Source: an uncultured Helicobacter sp.
GTDB lineage: Bacteria; Campylobacterota; Campylobacteria; Campylobacterales; Helicobacteraceae
Reading direction: 5' to 3'
DNA: 56,455 bases
Assembly (NCBI RefSeq): GCF_910577135.1
Contig: NZ_CAJTLL010000014.1
Span: 1-56,455 of the forward strand
Shown: positions 1 through 8,829 of the stretch, in pieces
Numbering within the stretch: position 1 is the stretch's first letter
Layout: each line of letters opens with the position of its first letter
Notes under the pieces: generated by a model
Databases searched by the model: none
What the model saw: only the letters and a program-made list of their open reading frames with translations
What the model was told of the DNA's origin: nothing
Translations under genes and position numbers: made by a program

Positions 1-157
1 CCCAACTTTTTGCCCCTATGGGATTTATAAGCAGTATCTCAAAATATGTAAAATGTGCTTTTAACGCACGAACCAGGGCTCTAAGCCTATCTATATTAAT
101 GTGTTGATTAAGGAGTGCTATGGAGATAACAGATTGCTTATGTGTGGAATCTTGCAT
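1..157 (-). CDS. Partial CDS, N-terminus of an unidentified protein
   Basis: An open frame of 52 codons runs from an ATG at 157 off the left edge of the window. A Shine-Dalgarno-like AAGGA lies a few bases upstream of the ATG. The visible residues include a hydrophobic beta-strand-like VISIALLN near residue 10 and FEILLIN near residue 41, a spacing reminiscent of the first two strands of family 2 glycosyltransferases. That resemblance is weak and I do not assign a function. It is divergent from hypF. Confidence 0.5.
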   Translation of the reverse strand, partial: MQDSTHKQSVISIALLNQHINIDRLRALVRALKAHFTYFEILLINPIGAKSW

Positions 158-461
158 AAAAATCCTTAGTAAGTATTTAAAACTCTAAAATGCCTATTTT
201 ATATTACCACGCTGTTTGCAAGTGTGGAAAAACACTGCGTGTTGTATGTAGCTAAAGCTTATGAATAAGACGTTGTCTTATTCATCAAGTGAGTTTTTAA
301 GGTAGAGATTCTCTATTCTATCCTATACACCGCTTTTTAAGGTTGGCTCTCCGTGCAAATGCGAGGATTTTAGCTCAATCAAAGGCATACATAGAATCTC
401 TATTCTAGCACAAAAATATTACTATTAAAAGAATATATATTTTATTTGCTATACTTATAAA
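158..461. other. Intergenic region upstream of hypF
   Basis: About 300 bp separate the divergent partial gene and hypF. I see no convincing gene here. It contains a perfect inverted repeat at 261-285, followed by a stretch (284-302) resembling hairpin-repeat tails found in the prophage near 34704 and 36430. A TATACT hexamer at 450-455, just before the hypF start codon, could be a -10 element; hypF would then have a very short or no leader. Confidence 0.4.
261..285. repeat. Perfect inverted repeat, 11-bp arms
   Basis: ATGAATAAGAC at 261-271 is mirrored exactly at 275-285 across a 3-base GTT loop. No T-run follows on the plus strand, so a simple intrinsic terminator is not obvious. It may be a transcription boundary or operator upstream of the hyp operon. 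Confidence 0.6.
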
Positions 462-2789
462 ATGAAATCTCAAGCATATACCATAGAACTTTTTGGCGTG
501 ATACAGGGCGTTGGGTTTCGTCCTTTTGTCTATCGCTTAGCCCAAAGTATGAATCTTAAGGGCTATGTGCAAAACCGCTATGATAGGCTTTTTATTTATA
601 TAGAGACAAGCCATAGGCATATTTTAGATGATTTTCTTACCTCACTTTTAGACCAGCCTCCACAAAATGCGCATATTACGCATTATCGTATTAACGATGT
701 TTTAACACTCTCTCCTTTCTCGCATAATGGCTTTGAAATTAGAGATTCTCAAAATATGCCATCAAATGCACCTTGCTCTTTGCCACTTGATACGCGCCCG
801 TGTGAGAAATGTTTAGCTGATATGCGTTCCAATGGGCGATTTAAGAACTATGCTTTTACCACTTGCACCCATTGCGGAGCGCGATATACGATTCTAAACG
901 CCCTGCCTTATGATAGAATCCACACTTCTATGTGCGATTTCCCTATGTGTGAGGAATGCAGCAGTGAATATAGCAATGCGTTTAATCGTAGATTCCACGC
1001 GCAGCCTATTTCGTGTAATATGTGCGCGATTAGAATGCGCTTGATTGATAAAAATGGGAAGATTCACACATATAAGGACGCTAGAGATGATATAAAGCTT
1101 ATAAGGCAAGTTGCACAGGCTATTGAGGTGGGTAAGATTCTCGCTATAAAGGGCGTAGGGGGGTTTAACCTCATAGCAAATGCGAGCAATGTAGAGACAA
1201 TTGCCACCTTACGCACGCGCAAAAATCGCCCTAAAAAGCCCTTTGCCCTGATGTTTAAGGATTTAGCACAAATAGAGAGCCTAAGTGCTATCTCTCCACT
1301 TGAGAGGGAGGCTTTGCTTTCTCCACAAGCTCCTATTGTGCTTTTACGGAGGCATTTTCAAAAGGGCGGGATTCTAAGTGAGGAAGCTCTCTCGCTTATC
1401 GCTCCTGATGTTAGCACTTTGGGCGCGATTTTGCCTTATAATGGCATTATGCACTTGCTTTTTAGGTATATCCACACGCCGCTTATTTTCACAAGCGCGA
1501 ATCTCGCCTCCTCGCCCATTATCACGGATATTGATACATTGCTAGAAACATTTTGTGGCGCAAATGCCCTTATTGATATGGTGTTAGACTATGATAGGGA
1601 GATTCTGCACGGGGCTGATGATAGCATTATGCGGCTAATGGCAGGGGATATGCGCCCTTTGCGCTTAGGCAGGGGCTATGCACCTTGTAATCTCTCTTTG
1701 CCATTAAGATTTCAAGCAGATGGGCCGATTGTAGGTATGGGAGCAGGGCAAAAATCTACTCTAAGCTTTGTTGATAGCAATCAAGTGCTAATAAGCCCAT
1801 ATATAGGGGATTTACAAAGCGTAGATTCTATAAAGCGATACGAGAAGGATTTTATATTTTTTAGCACACTCTATAAGCAGGATATTGGCGCACTCGTGTA
1901 TGATTTACACCCACAATACCCCTCCACACAAAAGGCTCTAGCTTATGGTAATGGTAGAGATGTTAAGAAATATGCCCTCTCTCATCATAAGGCGCATTTT
2001 TATGCCCTTCTTGCTGAATCTAATGCTTTAGAGGAGGCGGGCATTGGCATTATATGGGATGGCACGGGATTGGGTGAGGATAGACATATTTGGGGTGGGG
2101 AATGCTTCTTGTATCAACCTAATGGCTGTGGGGATTCTCATACAATGGAGCGAATCTATCATTTTGATGAATTTGTGCTTTTGGGCGGAGAGAGCAGCAT
2201 AAAGGATATTGGCAAACTCGCCCTAAGCCTAATGTGGCATTATGACATAGAAAATATTGCAGAGATAGTGCATTTCACGTCTCAAGAGATAGAGCTTTTA
2301 GCCTATGGGTATGAAAGGGCTATGTATCCGCTCACGAGCTCCGTAGGGAGGATTATAGATGCAGTGGCTTATATCCTAGGGATTGTGCAGATTCAAAGTT
2401 ATGAGGGGCAGAGCGGGGCATTGCTAGAATCTTATGCATATAGGGATAGCTCAAGCAATGTTGTGCCCTATGAATTTGTAATAGAAAATGATGTAATTAG
2501 CCTCGATTCTGCGATTAAGAGCGTGATAGCAGATAGGGCAAATCCCTGCTTGGGTGCGAGGCGATTTTTAGAGACACTCGCTCAGATCGCCCTTACTTTA
2601 GCAAAAACTCAAAAAATACCCTTTAAAGTGTATTTTAGTGGCGGTGTATTTCAAAATAAGTTTCTTTGTGATAAAATTCACGATTTATTTACAACACATC
2701 ACATTCCTTTTTATATGCATCAAAAATTACCTTGCAATGACGCGAGTATTAGCCTTGGACAGGCGGTATTTGGGATATTGCAATCTTAA
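462..2789 (+). CDS. hypF: HypF, carbamoyltransferase for [NiFe]-hydrogenase maturation
   Basis: HypF makes carbamoyl-AMP from carbamoyl phosphate and passes the carbamoyl group to HypE, the first step toward the cyanide ligands of the [NiFe] centre. The 775-aa length fits the family. Domains in order are an N-terminal acylphosphatase-like domain (GVIQGVGFRPFVY at about 12-24), a double zinc-finger region with paired CxxC motifs at about 114-190, a YrdC-like domain at about 205-385, and a Kae1/carbamoyltransferase domain with HHKAH near 506 and FSGGVFQN near 727. It is the first gene of a hyp operon; hypB follows after 13 bp. No strong Shine-Dalgarno site precedes the ATG, which may mean short-leader translation. 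Confidence 0.97.
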   Translation: MKSQAYTIELFGVIQGVGFRPFVYRLAQSMNLKGYVQNRYDRLFIYIETSHRHILDDFLTSLLDQPPQNAHITHYRINDVLTLSPFSHNGFEIRDSQNMPSNAPCSLPLDTRPCEKCLADMRSNGRFKNYAFTTCTHCGARYTILNALPYDRIHTSMCDFPMCEECSSEYSNAFNRRFHAQPISCNMCAIRMRLIDKNGKIHTYKDARDDIKLIRQVAQAIEVGKILAIKGVGGFNLIANASNVETIATLRTRKNRPKKPFALMFKDLAQIESLSAISPLEREALLSPQAPIVLLRRHFQKGGILSEEALSLIAPDVSTLGAILPYNGIMHLLFRYIHTPLIFTSANLASSPIITDIDTLLETFCGANALIDMVLDYDREILHGADDSIMRLMAGDMRPLRLGRGYAPCNLSLPLRFQADGPIVGMGAGQKSTLSFVDSNQVLISPYIGDLQSVDSIKRYEKDFIFFSTLYKQDIGALVYDLHPQYPSTQKALAYGNGRDVKKYALSHHKAHFYALLAESNALEEAGIGIIWDGTGLGEDRHIWGGECFLYQPNGCGDSHTMERIYHFDEFVLLGGESSIKDIGKLALSLMWHYDIENIAEIVHFTSQEIELLAYGYERAMYPLTSSVGRIIDAVAYILGIVQIQSYEGQSGALLESYAYRDSSSNVVPYEFVIENDVISLDSAIKSVIADRANPCLGARRFLETLAQIALTLAKTQKIPFKVYFSGGVFQNKFLCDKIHDLFTTHHIPFYMHQKLPCNDASISLGQAVFGILQS

Positions 2790-2802
2790 AAATGGAGTAA
2801 AT

Positions 2803-3540
2803 ATGCAAAAAATATCCTTAAATCGCGATGAGCGTTTGAATAACAATCCTAATTTAAATACAAAATCTATTGAAATAGTGAGTAAGATTCTCTCTAAAAA
2901 TGACCTCAAAGCACAGGAGCTAAGGGAGATTTATCGCTCACTTGGCTTGTATGTGGTTAATCTTATGAGTTCTCCGGGTAGTGGAAAAACGACTTTTTTA
3001 GAATCTTTAAGCACTTATACAGATATGCGTTTTTGTGTGCTAGAGGGGGACTTGCAGACTAATCGCGATGCTTTACGTTTAGAGGAAAAGGGCGTGAGTG
3101 CGTATCAAATCACCACAGGCGAGGCGTGCCATCTTGAAGCGGCGATGATAGAATCTGCCCTAGAGGCATTGCAAAAGCAATGTGATATGCGACAAATGGA
3201 ATATTTGTTTATCGAAAATGTAGGGAATCTTGTGTGTCCGGCGAGTTATGACTTGGGCGCGGGGCTAAATATCGTGCTACTCTCTATCCCTGAAGGCGAT
3301 GATAAGGTGTTAAAATATCCTACGATGTTTATGTGCGCTGATGCGGTGATTGTAAGTAAGGCGGATATGATGGGGTATTTTGATTTTCGCTTAGAGCGCG
3401 TGAAAAGCGATTTAGCACAATTAAAGGCGAATGTGCCGCTATTTACGGTAAGCAGTAAAGAGCGTGAGAGTGTTATAAAAGTGTGTGATTTTATCGCAGA
3501 GCGACGCACACAGGGTTATTGTAGCACTCATCAATTTTAA
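2803..3540 (+). CDS. hypB: HypB, nickel-insertion GTPase
   Basis: HypB is the GTPase that works with HypA to deliver nickel to the hydrogenase large subunit (and to urease in some Helicobacter). The 245-aa product has a P-loop SSPGSGKTT near residues 55-64, EGDLQTNRDA, the metal-site segments GEACHLEA and NLVCPA, and the guanine-specificity region VSKADMM. I chose the ATG at 2803 because GGAG lies at 2794-2797; the frame stays open upstream into hypF, but that extension is out of frame with HypF and unlike HypB. There is no N-terminal His-rich or CxxCGC nickel-storage segment, so this is the short form. Confidence 0.96.
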   Translation: MQKISLNRDERLNNNPNLNTKSIEIVSKILSKNDLKAQELREIYRSLGLYVVNLMSSPGSGKTTFLESLSTYTDMRFCVLEGDLQTNRDALRLEEKGVSAYQITTGEACHLEAAMIESALEALQKQCDMRQMEYLFIENVGNLVCPASYDLGAGLNIVLLSIPEGDDKVLKYPTMFMCADAVIVSKADMMGYFDFRLERVKSDLAQLKANVPLFTVSSKERESVIKVCDFIAERRTQGYCSTHQF

Positions 3541-3566
3541 AACGTAGCAAGAAATAAGGAGTAAAA

Positions 3567-3827
3567 ATGTGTTTGGCTATACCTTCTAAAGTTGTAGAAC
3601 TTAAAGAGCAGAATATGGCACTGGTGGATACACTGGGCGTCAAACGTGAGGTGAGCTTGGATTTACTCAATGATGAGGTAAGTATAGGAGATTGGGTGCT
3701 TTTACATATCGGCTATGCGATAAGTAAGATTGATGAGGAGAGTGCGCGAGAGAGCTTGAGGCTTTATGAGCAGATTCTAGAAGCTATACGTGAGGAAGAA
3801 GAAGCCTTGATAAAGGCAAATGTATGA
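3567..3827 (+). CDS. hypC: HypC, hydrogenase maturation chaperone
   Basis: HypC is a small chaperone that carries the Fe(CN)2CO unit with HypD and docks on the hydrogenase large subunit. The 86-aa product begins MCLAIPSKVV; the second-position cysteine is the essential functional residue of the family. The conserved GDWVLLHIGYAI segment follows at about 51-62. A good AAGGAG lies just upstream of the start. The stop overlaps the next gene's ATG by 4 bp (ATGA), implying translational coupling to a glycosyltransferase that is not a hydrogenase gene. Confidence 0.96.
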   Translation: MCLAIPSKVVELKEQNMALVDTLGVKREVSLDLLNDEVSIGDWVLLHIGYAISKIDEESARESLRLYEQILEAIREEEEALIKANV

Positions 3828-4600
3828 ATATTTTTATTGTCAATCTCAAACGTGCTAAAGAGCGTAAAGCTCTTATGCAAAAGCAGTTTGAAAGGATGAG
3901 TGCTACTCAAAAGCAGCAATATAATATTATTTTTTTTGAAGCCATTGACGCTAAGGCTGGAGAACATCTTGCCTTTAAGCAGTATTCTAAAATTGCAAGT
4001 ATTTTGTTTCGCGGGAAAGAAATGAGTGATGGAGAGAGGGCGTGCTTTGCAAGTCATTATAGTCTGTGGCAAAAGTGTGTAGAACTGAATGAGCCTATCA
4101 TAGTGCTTGAAGATGATGTGGAAATGATAGGGGATTTTTGGAATAAGATAGCGCATATCGCGACAAGTGAATATGTGTATGTGCGATTGATGTATTTGAA
4201 AGAAAATGCATATTTTTATACATTGCCTGATGATTTTTATGTGAGTTTTGATAGCGCTGCAGGGACACAGGGCTATTATCTTACACCATTAGCTGCAAGA
4301 ACTTTTATAGAATCTGCTAGGATATGGTATCGCCCAGTAGATGACTATATGGATATGTTTTATATACATCATATCCCTGCTGTGTGCGTTACACCTATCT
4401 TAAGGGAATTATCTATTGAAACCACGATAGATGGGCGAGAGAGCAAGATAAAATGGTATGTGAAAATTATAAGAGAGATAACAAGGGCATATTTTGAATG
4501 TAAAAAAATGTTTTTTTTAGGGTGCAGTAAAAAAAGTCTTTTGCTGCCAAAAAATGCTTTGCAATCTCTGCAGATAGGAGTAAAGCGTGCAAGGTTCTAA
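3824..4600 (+). CDS. GT25-family glycosyltransferase (LPS biosynthesis type)
   Basis: The 258-aa protein has the GT25 signature: an N-terminal IFIVNLKRAKER strand, GERACFASHYSLW near residues 66-78, and the metal-binding region VLEDDVE near 93-99. GT25 enzymes typically add galactose or other hexoses to lipooligosaccharide; donor and acceptor are unknown here. It is coupled to hypC by a 4-bp overlap and overlaps the hypD start by 14 bp, so it is co-transcribed with the hyp genes despite no known role in hydrogenase maturation. Two T8 runs (3930-3937, 4511-4518) lie in the coding sequence and could slip, but they are short. Confidence 0.88.
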   Translation: MNIFIVNLKRAKERKALMQKQFERMSATQKQQYNIIFFEAIDAKAGEHLAFKQYSKIASILFRGKEMSDGERACFASHYSLWQKCVELNEPIIVLEDDVEMIGDFWNKIAHIATSEYVYVRLMYLKENAYFYTLPDDFYVSFDSAAGTQGYYLTPLAARTFIESARIWYRPVDDYMDMFYIHHIPAVCVTPILRELSIETTIDGRESKIKWYVKIIREITRAYFECKKMFFLGCSKKSLLLPKNALQSLQIGVKRARF

Positions 4601-5714
4601 TATAGATTTGATTGAAAATTTCCGTGATAAAGATGTGATGCTCGCCTATGCTAAAAAGATAGAAAAGCTCTCTTCTAGGCTTAAATCCCCGCTTCATATT
4701 ATGGAAGTGTGCGGCGGACATACACATACGATTATGCGCTATGGGTTGCAGGATTTGCTTCATAAGGATATTGACTTTATCCACGGACCGGGCTGCCCTG
4801 TGTGTATAATGCCTAAAAATCGCATTAATCAAGCCTATGAAATCGCTATGCAAAAAGATGTGATTTTGCTTACATTGGGAGATATGATAAAGATTCCGGG
4901 TTCACAAGGAAGCCTAGCAGATGCAAGGGCGAGGGGGGCTGATGTGCGCTTTGTGTATTCTCCTATGCAGGTGCTTGAGGTGGCAAAGGATAATTCGCAT
5001 AAGCGTGTGGTGTTTTTTGCCATTGGGTTTGAGACCACTACGCCTATGAGTGCCGCATTGCTTGAGAGAGTTATAGAATCTAATATTAATAATGTGCTCT
5101 TTCATATTAATCACGTGCTTGTCCCCCCGCCTTTACGCGCAATTTTTGATTCTAAGCAATGTCGTGTCAATGCTTTGATTGCACCTTCCCACGTAAGCGT
5201 GATAAGCGGGGCAAAGATTTATGCAGATATTGTGCGTGATTATGCTTTACCTGTGGTGGTGAGCGGCTTTGAGCCTGTGGATATGATGGAGAGCATTTAT
5301 CAGCTTGTAAAGCAAAGTATAGAGGGGAGAGCAGAGCTTGAGATTCAATACAAGCGTGTTGTGAATATGGAGGGTAATACAAAGGCACAAGAGCTAATAG
5401 AACACTATTTTGAAGAAAGAGAATCTTTTGAATGGCGTGGGCTAGGGGAGATAGCGCATTCTGCCTTAAAACTTAGGGGTGCATATAGCCATTTGGATGC
5501 GGAAGTGGTATTTGATGATATTTTAAGCAAAGAATATGTGCCGGATAATAAGGCTTGTCGCTGTGGGGATATTTTGCGCGGCGTGGCTAAGCCCTTTGAT
5601 TGCAAAGTCTTTGGCAAATCCTGCACCCCAAGCAATCCTCTAGGAAGTTGTATGGTAAGCAGTGAGGGGGCTTGTGCGGCATATTATAAATATGGCGGTG
5701 CATTACATCGATGA
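4587..5714 (+). CDS. hypD: HypD, Fe(CN)2CO assembly scaffold
   Basis: HypD is an iron-sulfur scaffold that, with HypC, receives cyanide from HypE and builds Fe(CN)2CO. The 375-aa product has the family hallmarks CGGHTHT (about 41-47), GPGCPVC (about 68-74), the IGFETTTP segment near 150, and C-terminal cysteines (CRCGDI, GKSCTP) that ligate the 4Fe-4S cluster. The start is GTG at 4587, supported by GGAG at 4577-4580, inside the end of the GT25 gene. Its stop overlaps the following ATG by 4 bp. Confidence 0.96.
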   Translation: MQGSNIDLIENFRDKDVMLAYAKKIEKLSSRLKSPLHIMEVCGGHTHTIMRYGLQDLLHKDIDFIHGPGCPVCIMPKNRINQAYEIAMQKDVILLTLGDMIKIPGSQGSLADARARGADVRFVYSPMQVLEVAKDNSHKRVVFFAIGFETTTPMSAALLERVIESNINNVLFHINHVLVPPPLRAIFDSKQCRVNALIAPSHVSVISGAKIYADIVRDYALPVVVSGFEPVDMMESIYQLVKQSIEGRAELEIQYKRVVNMEGNTKAQELIEHYFEERESFEWRGLGEIAHSALKLRGAYSHLDAEVVFDDILSKEYVPDNKACRCGDILRGVAKPFDCKVFGKSCTPSNPLGSCMVSSEGACAAYYKYGGALHR

Positions 5715-7417
5715 ATGATTTAAAGCAGATTCTTCTCTCAGCAGCACATATTTATTACCAATATCTAAGTGATAATAATTTAGGTTTAAACGAGATTGCT
5801 ATCAAGCAGTTTGAATGTAGAGATGATGAGCTGATACTTGCGTTGAAATATAGTGTAGGTGATATGGATTTAAAGCTAGGCGGGGCGTTGCTTTTGCAAG
5901 TGGGAGATAGGCTTTATAGCATTGCTGAGGCAGATTCTCCAAAGGAGAGTGAGGTAATGCTGCATTTTTATGATGAGAAGCAAAGGACACTTTTTCTTAA
6001 TGTCAGTGAAGCGATGGCAAAGATGTTAGAAAAGGCGCAAAAGGCGAAGATCCCATTAAAGCTTTTTAGTGATTTGAAGTTTTTAGTGCAAAATGTGGCT
6101 GATTTTTTTGATAAATATGGCGAGAAGCTGCGTTTGCCAAGCTCTATAGTGCATAATCCTACCCCGCATATTCCCCGCTTAAGTGAGGAGCAAAATATCG
6201 CTTTATCCAAGGTGCTAAACTCACCTTTAAGCTATGTATGGGGACCGCCGGGCACAGGAAAAACACAAGCTGTGCTTTTTGAAGCCCTTTTGTATTATAT
6301 CAAGCAGGGGAAGAGAGTGGGCGTTGTCGCTACGACAAATAATGCCCTAGAGCAAGTGCTAAAAGCTCTCATTAAGCAATTTGACAATCTAGGCTTAGCA
6401 AGGGATATGATATTGCGTTTGGGTATGCCTACATTGCAATATATGAGTGAATATCCCCAGACTTGCGACCCAAGCCTTTTGCAAAAGCGTAAAAAACTCG
6501 ATTTATTTAGCTTCCAAGAAAGCACACAAGATAATATCAAAATACGCCTCAAAAATGCCTTTGTAGTGGGAGTAACGCTCGATGGCTTTATCTCCCGTTA
6601 TGACAAATTAGATTTGCATTTTTCACATATTTTTTTAGATGAATGCGCGTATGCTTCATTGATTAAAACCTGTGCTTTATGTGTCGATAATACACCCCTA
6701 GCGCTTTTTGGCGACCATAAGCAGCTTTCTCCTGTGTGTGAAATGCCCCCAAATAAACTTACAGAAGCAGAGAATGATAATGCATTTGTGTGGAATCTCT
6801 CTGCCCTTTTTCTAGAAGCTTTTTGCAAAGGAGAAAGCCCAGCGCAACTTGCCAATATGAACGAGCAAGGTTATTCCATGCCGCCCTTGCAAGACACGAT
6901 TCTAAGCACATTAAGCAAGACACATCGCTATGGAGACAATCTCGCGCGTTTGCTTGATAATTATGTTTATCATATAGGTTTAAGAGGCACAGAGATGCAA
7001 ATGGAACTTTTTGTAGTCGATAGCGGCGCAAAAAGTGAGTCAGATAAGCAAATAAGTGAAAATGAGGCACAAATGTGTGCACGTTTGTGTGAGAAAATCG
7101 CAAATGAGGAATACGCGGTTATCACGCCCTTTGTCAAGCAGAGACAGCGACTTGTGGAGCAAATCAAACGTGATAGAGTTTTTACCATTCATGGCTCACA
7201 GGGGCAGGAGTTTGATAATGTGATTTTCTCTCCTGTGAGTTTGCATTATCATTTGACAAATTCTACTCAAGCACACGCGCTTTATGCGCTTAATGTGGCT
7301 ATTTCACGCACGAAAAAGCGATTGTTTATCGTGTGTGATTATGCTTTTTGGAGTAGGCAAAAGGGGCAATTAATCTGGGCGATTCTGCAAGAATCTAAGC
7401 CATTTGTTTTAACTTAA
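5711..7417 (+). CDS. Superfamily 1 (Upf1-like) DNA/RNA helicase
   Basis: The 568-aa protein has the SF1 motifs in order: Walker A GPPGTGKT at about 178, motif Ia VVATTNNA, Walker B FLDEC near 310, motif III GDHKQLSP near 335, motif V HGSQGQEFD near 495 and motif VI ISRTKKR near 530. The arrangement matches AAA_11/AAA_12 Upf1-like helicases rather than UvrD. The N-terminal 150 residues are unassigned. It overlaps hypD by 4 bp and is followed by hypE after 9 bp, so it is embedded in the maturation operon. A direct role there is not known; co-expression may be incidental. Confidence 0.85.
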   Translation: MNDLKQILLSAAHIYYQYLSDNNLGLNEIAIKQFECRDDELILALKYSVGDMDLKLGGALLLQVGDRLYSIAEADSPKESEVMLHFYDEKQRTLFLNVSEAMAKMLEKAQKAKIPLKLFSDLKFLVQNVADFFDKYGEKLRLPSSIVHNPTPHIPRLSEEQNIALSKVLNSPLSYVWGPPGTGKTQAVLFEALLYYIKQGKRVGVVATTNNALEQVLKALIKQFDNLGLARDMILRLGMPTLQYMSEYPQTCDPSLLQKRKKLDLFSFQESTQDNIKIRLKNAFVVGVTLDGFISRYDKLDLHFSHIFLDECAYASLIKTCALCVDNTPLALFGDHKQLSPVCEMPPNKLTEAENDNAFVWNLSALFLEAFCKGESPAQLANMNEQGYSMPPLQDTILSTLSKTHRYGDNLARLLDNYVYHIGLRGTEMQMELFVVDSGAKSESDKQISENEAQMCARLCEKIANEEYAVITPFVKQRQRLVEQIKRDRVFTIHGSQGQEFDNVIFSPVSLHYHLTNSTQAHALYALNVAISRTKKRLFIVCDYAFWSRQKGQLIWAILQESKPFVLT

Positions 7418-7426
7418 GGAGTAAGA

Positions 7427-8443
7427 ATGAAAAATACACATATTAGCCTTTCACACGGAAGTGGAGGCGTGGAATCTAATGCACTTGTTGATGGTGTGAT
7501 ACATAAGATTCTAGGTGAGGTGATGTGCGAGTATGGAGAGGATGCGGGGGTCTTTAGCGGTGTGAAGGGATATGCTATCAGTACAGATAGCTATGTGGTA
7601 AGCCCTATTTTTTTCCCCGGAGGCGATATTGGCAAACTCTGCGTGTGCGGCTCAAGTAATGATGTGAGTGTGCGAGGGGCGACACCGCGATATTTGACTT
7701 TGGGCTTGATATTAGAAGAGGGCTTTACTATGGAGGAGCTAGAGCAGATTTTGCATTCTATCAAGAGAGAGGCGATTCAAGGGGGATTACGTATCATCAC
7801 CGGCGATACAAAAGTCGTCCCAAAGGGCAATGCGGATAAGATTTATATCAATACCACGGCTATTGGGGAGATAAAGGATGTGGATTGGCGTGTGGGGAAT
7901 ATACAAGAGGGTGATGATATTATCCTTAGTGCGCCTGTGGGGACACACGGGGCGGTAATCTTTTGTGCTAGGAATGAGATGGCATTGCAAAATGACTTAC
8001 AGAGCGATTGTGCGCAGCTTTATCCGCTTATAGAATCTACCCATCAATATGGTAATGCTATACACGCTGTGCGCGATGCGACACGAGGGGGTGTAGCAGC
8101 GGTGCTAAATGAATGGAGTAGGGGAGCGTGTGTGGAAATAAATATACAAGGAGGGAAAATCCCTATTTTGCAGCAAGTGCGCGGCGTGTGTGAGATACTT
8201 GGCTTAGAAGCGCTCAATCTCGCTAATGAGGGAGTGCTATTAATGGCAGTATCACCGCATAAAAGCAAAGCAATTCTAGAATCTTTGCGCTCTCATACTT
8301 TAGGTAAACAAGCTTGTATCATTGGTAGGGTATCGCGTAAGGTAGCACATATACAAGAAGCACGTGTGATTGCAACAAATGCGTGGGGCGGAAAATGCTA
8401 TGTGGAATATCCGCAAGGAGAATTGCTCCCTAGAATCTGCTAG
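7427..8443 (+). CDS. hypE: HypE, carbamoyl dehydratase forming thiocyanate
   Basis: HypE accepts the carbamoyl group from HypF on its C-terminal cysteine and dehydrates it with ATP to a thiocyanate that supplies CN- to HypCD. The 338-aa protein belongs to the PurM-like family, starts with LSHGSGGVESNAL, contains DTKVVPKGNADKIYINTT and DATRGGVAAVLNEW, and ends PRIC, the exact functional C-terminus. AAGGAG precedes the ATG. It is the last gene of the operon; the prophage lies about 310 bp downstream and does not disrupt it. Confidence 0.97.
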   Translation: MKNTHISLSHGSGGVESNALVDGVIHKILGEVMCEYGEDAGVFSGVKGYAISTDSYVVSPIFFPGGDIGKLCVCGSSNDVSVRGATPRYLTLGLILEEGFTMEELEQILHSIKREAIQGGLRIITGDTKVVPKGNADKIYINTTAIGEIKDVDWRVGNIQEGDDIILSAPVGTHGAVIFCARNEMALQNDLQSDCAQLYPLIESTHQYGNAIHAVRDATRGGVAAVLNEWSRGACVEINIQGGKIPILQQVRGVCEILGLEALNLANEGVLLMAVSPHKSKAILESLRSHTLGKQACIIGRVSRKVAHIQEARVIATNAWGGKCYVEYPQGELLPRIC

Positions 8444-8513
8444 ATTCTATATAGATAAGTGCAATAACTACACTACCACCTTCTTACTTAGCAGAGAGAT
8501 ATTTATCTTTCAT

Positions 8514-8526
8514 CCCCCCCCCCCCC
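8514..8526. repeat. C13 homopolymeric tract (non-coding)
   Basis: Thirteen consecutive C residues lie 71 bp after hypE. Such tracts in Helicobacter often vary in length and switch genes on and off, but no intact gene crosses this one. Confidence 0.8.
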
Positions 8527-8678
8527 TTCTGTCAAGGGGAGGGGCTATACAACTTGCCTCTTTTATTGATAGCAAGGCTTTTTGTTTCCCTCTCACTTAT
8601 GCAGATATGTTTCTTTCTCCTCTCTTCTAATGGAATGTAACTCATCCCTTATCCTTTCCATTGCAGAAAGGCGAGAGG

Positions 8679-8707
8679 CATATCCTCGAACACTTCGTGT
8701 ATATGGG
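8679..8707. repeat. Dispersed repeat, copy 1
   Basis: The core ATATCCTCGAACACTTCG matches, with a few changes, the segment at 45109-45138 upstream of trpE. The core contains a small dyad CGAA...TTCG. Both copies are in host intergenic DNA. Confidence 0.55.
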
Positions 8708-8750
8708 ATTAGATAGTGTGAATTGTGGATTTGACTTTACGTAAAACAAG

Positions 8751-8755
8751 ACTAC
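8751..8755. repeat. Target-site duplication ACTAC, left copy
   Basis: ACTAC immediately precedes the prophage terminal TG and is repeated directly after the terminal CA at 40212-40216. Five-bp duplications are the hallmark of Mu transposition. Confidence 0.9.
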
Positions 8756-8829
8756 TGTAACCCCTCGCGTAAAATCAAAGTCATTTTGCGTTTGAAATCA
8801 AAGTGAGGGATTTTACTTTGATTTCAAAC
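8756..8829. promoter_or_regulatory. Prophage right-type end with transposase-binding-like sites
   Basis: AATCAAAGT occurs at 8773-8781 and 8796-8804, and inverted at 8815-8823. The last two sit in a perfect 15-bp inverted repeat (8790-8804 and 8815-8829). The first copy is at the same distance from the terminus as the copy at the other end. By analogy with Mu these are MuA binding sites; binding is inferred. Confidence 0.8.

Larger units (their letters stand above)
8444..8755. other. Intergenic region downstream of hypE, left flank of the prophage
   Basis: I see no gene here. It holds a C13 homopolymer at 8514-8526, followed by a G-rich stretch that can pair with it (CCCCTT...AAGGGG). At 8679-8707 it holds a copy of a roughly 28-bp repeat also found at 45109-45138. 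No clear intrinsic terminator for hypE was found. Confidence 0.5.

Noticed and set aside
2638..2802. Upstream extension of HypB
   Set aside because: It overlaps the end of HypF in another frame, and a proper ribosome site precedes the ATG at 2803.
3930..4518. T8 tracts in the GT25 gene as phase-variation switches
   Set aside because: Eight T residues are common in this AT-rich DNA; kept only as a remark.
8370..8630. 86-codon frame running from hypE through the C13 tract
   Set aside because: It starts inside hypE in another frame, has no ribosome site and no recognisable protein.
8444..8760. tRNA gene as integration site
   Set aside because: No tRNA-like fold is seen, and the element integrates by transposition with a 5-bp duplication.
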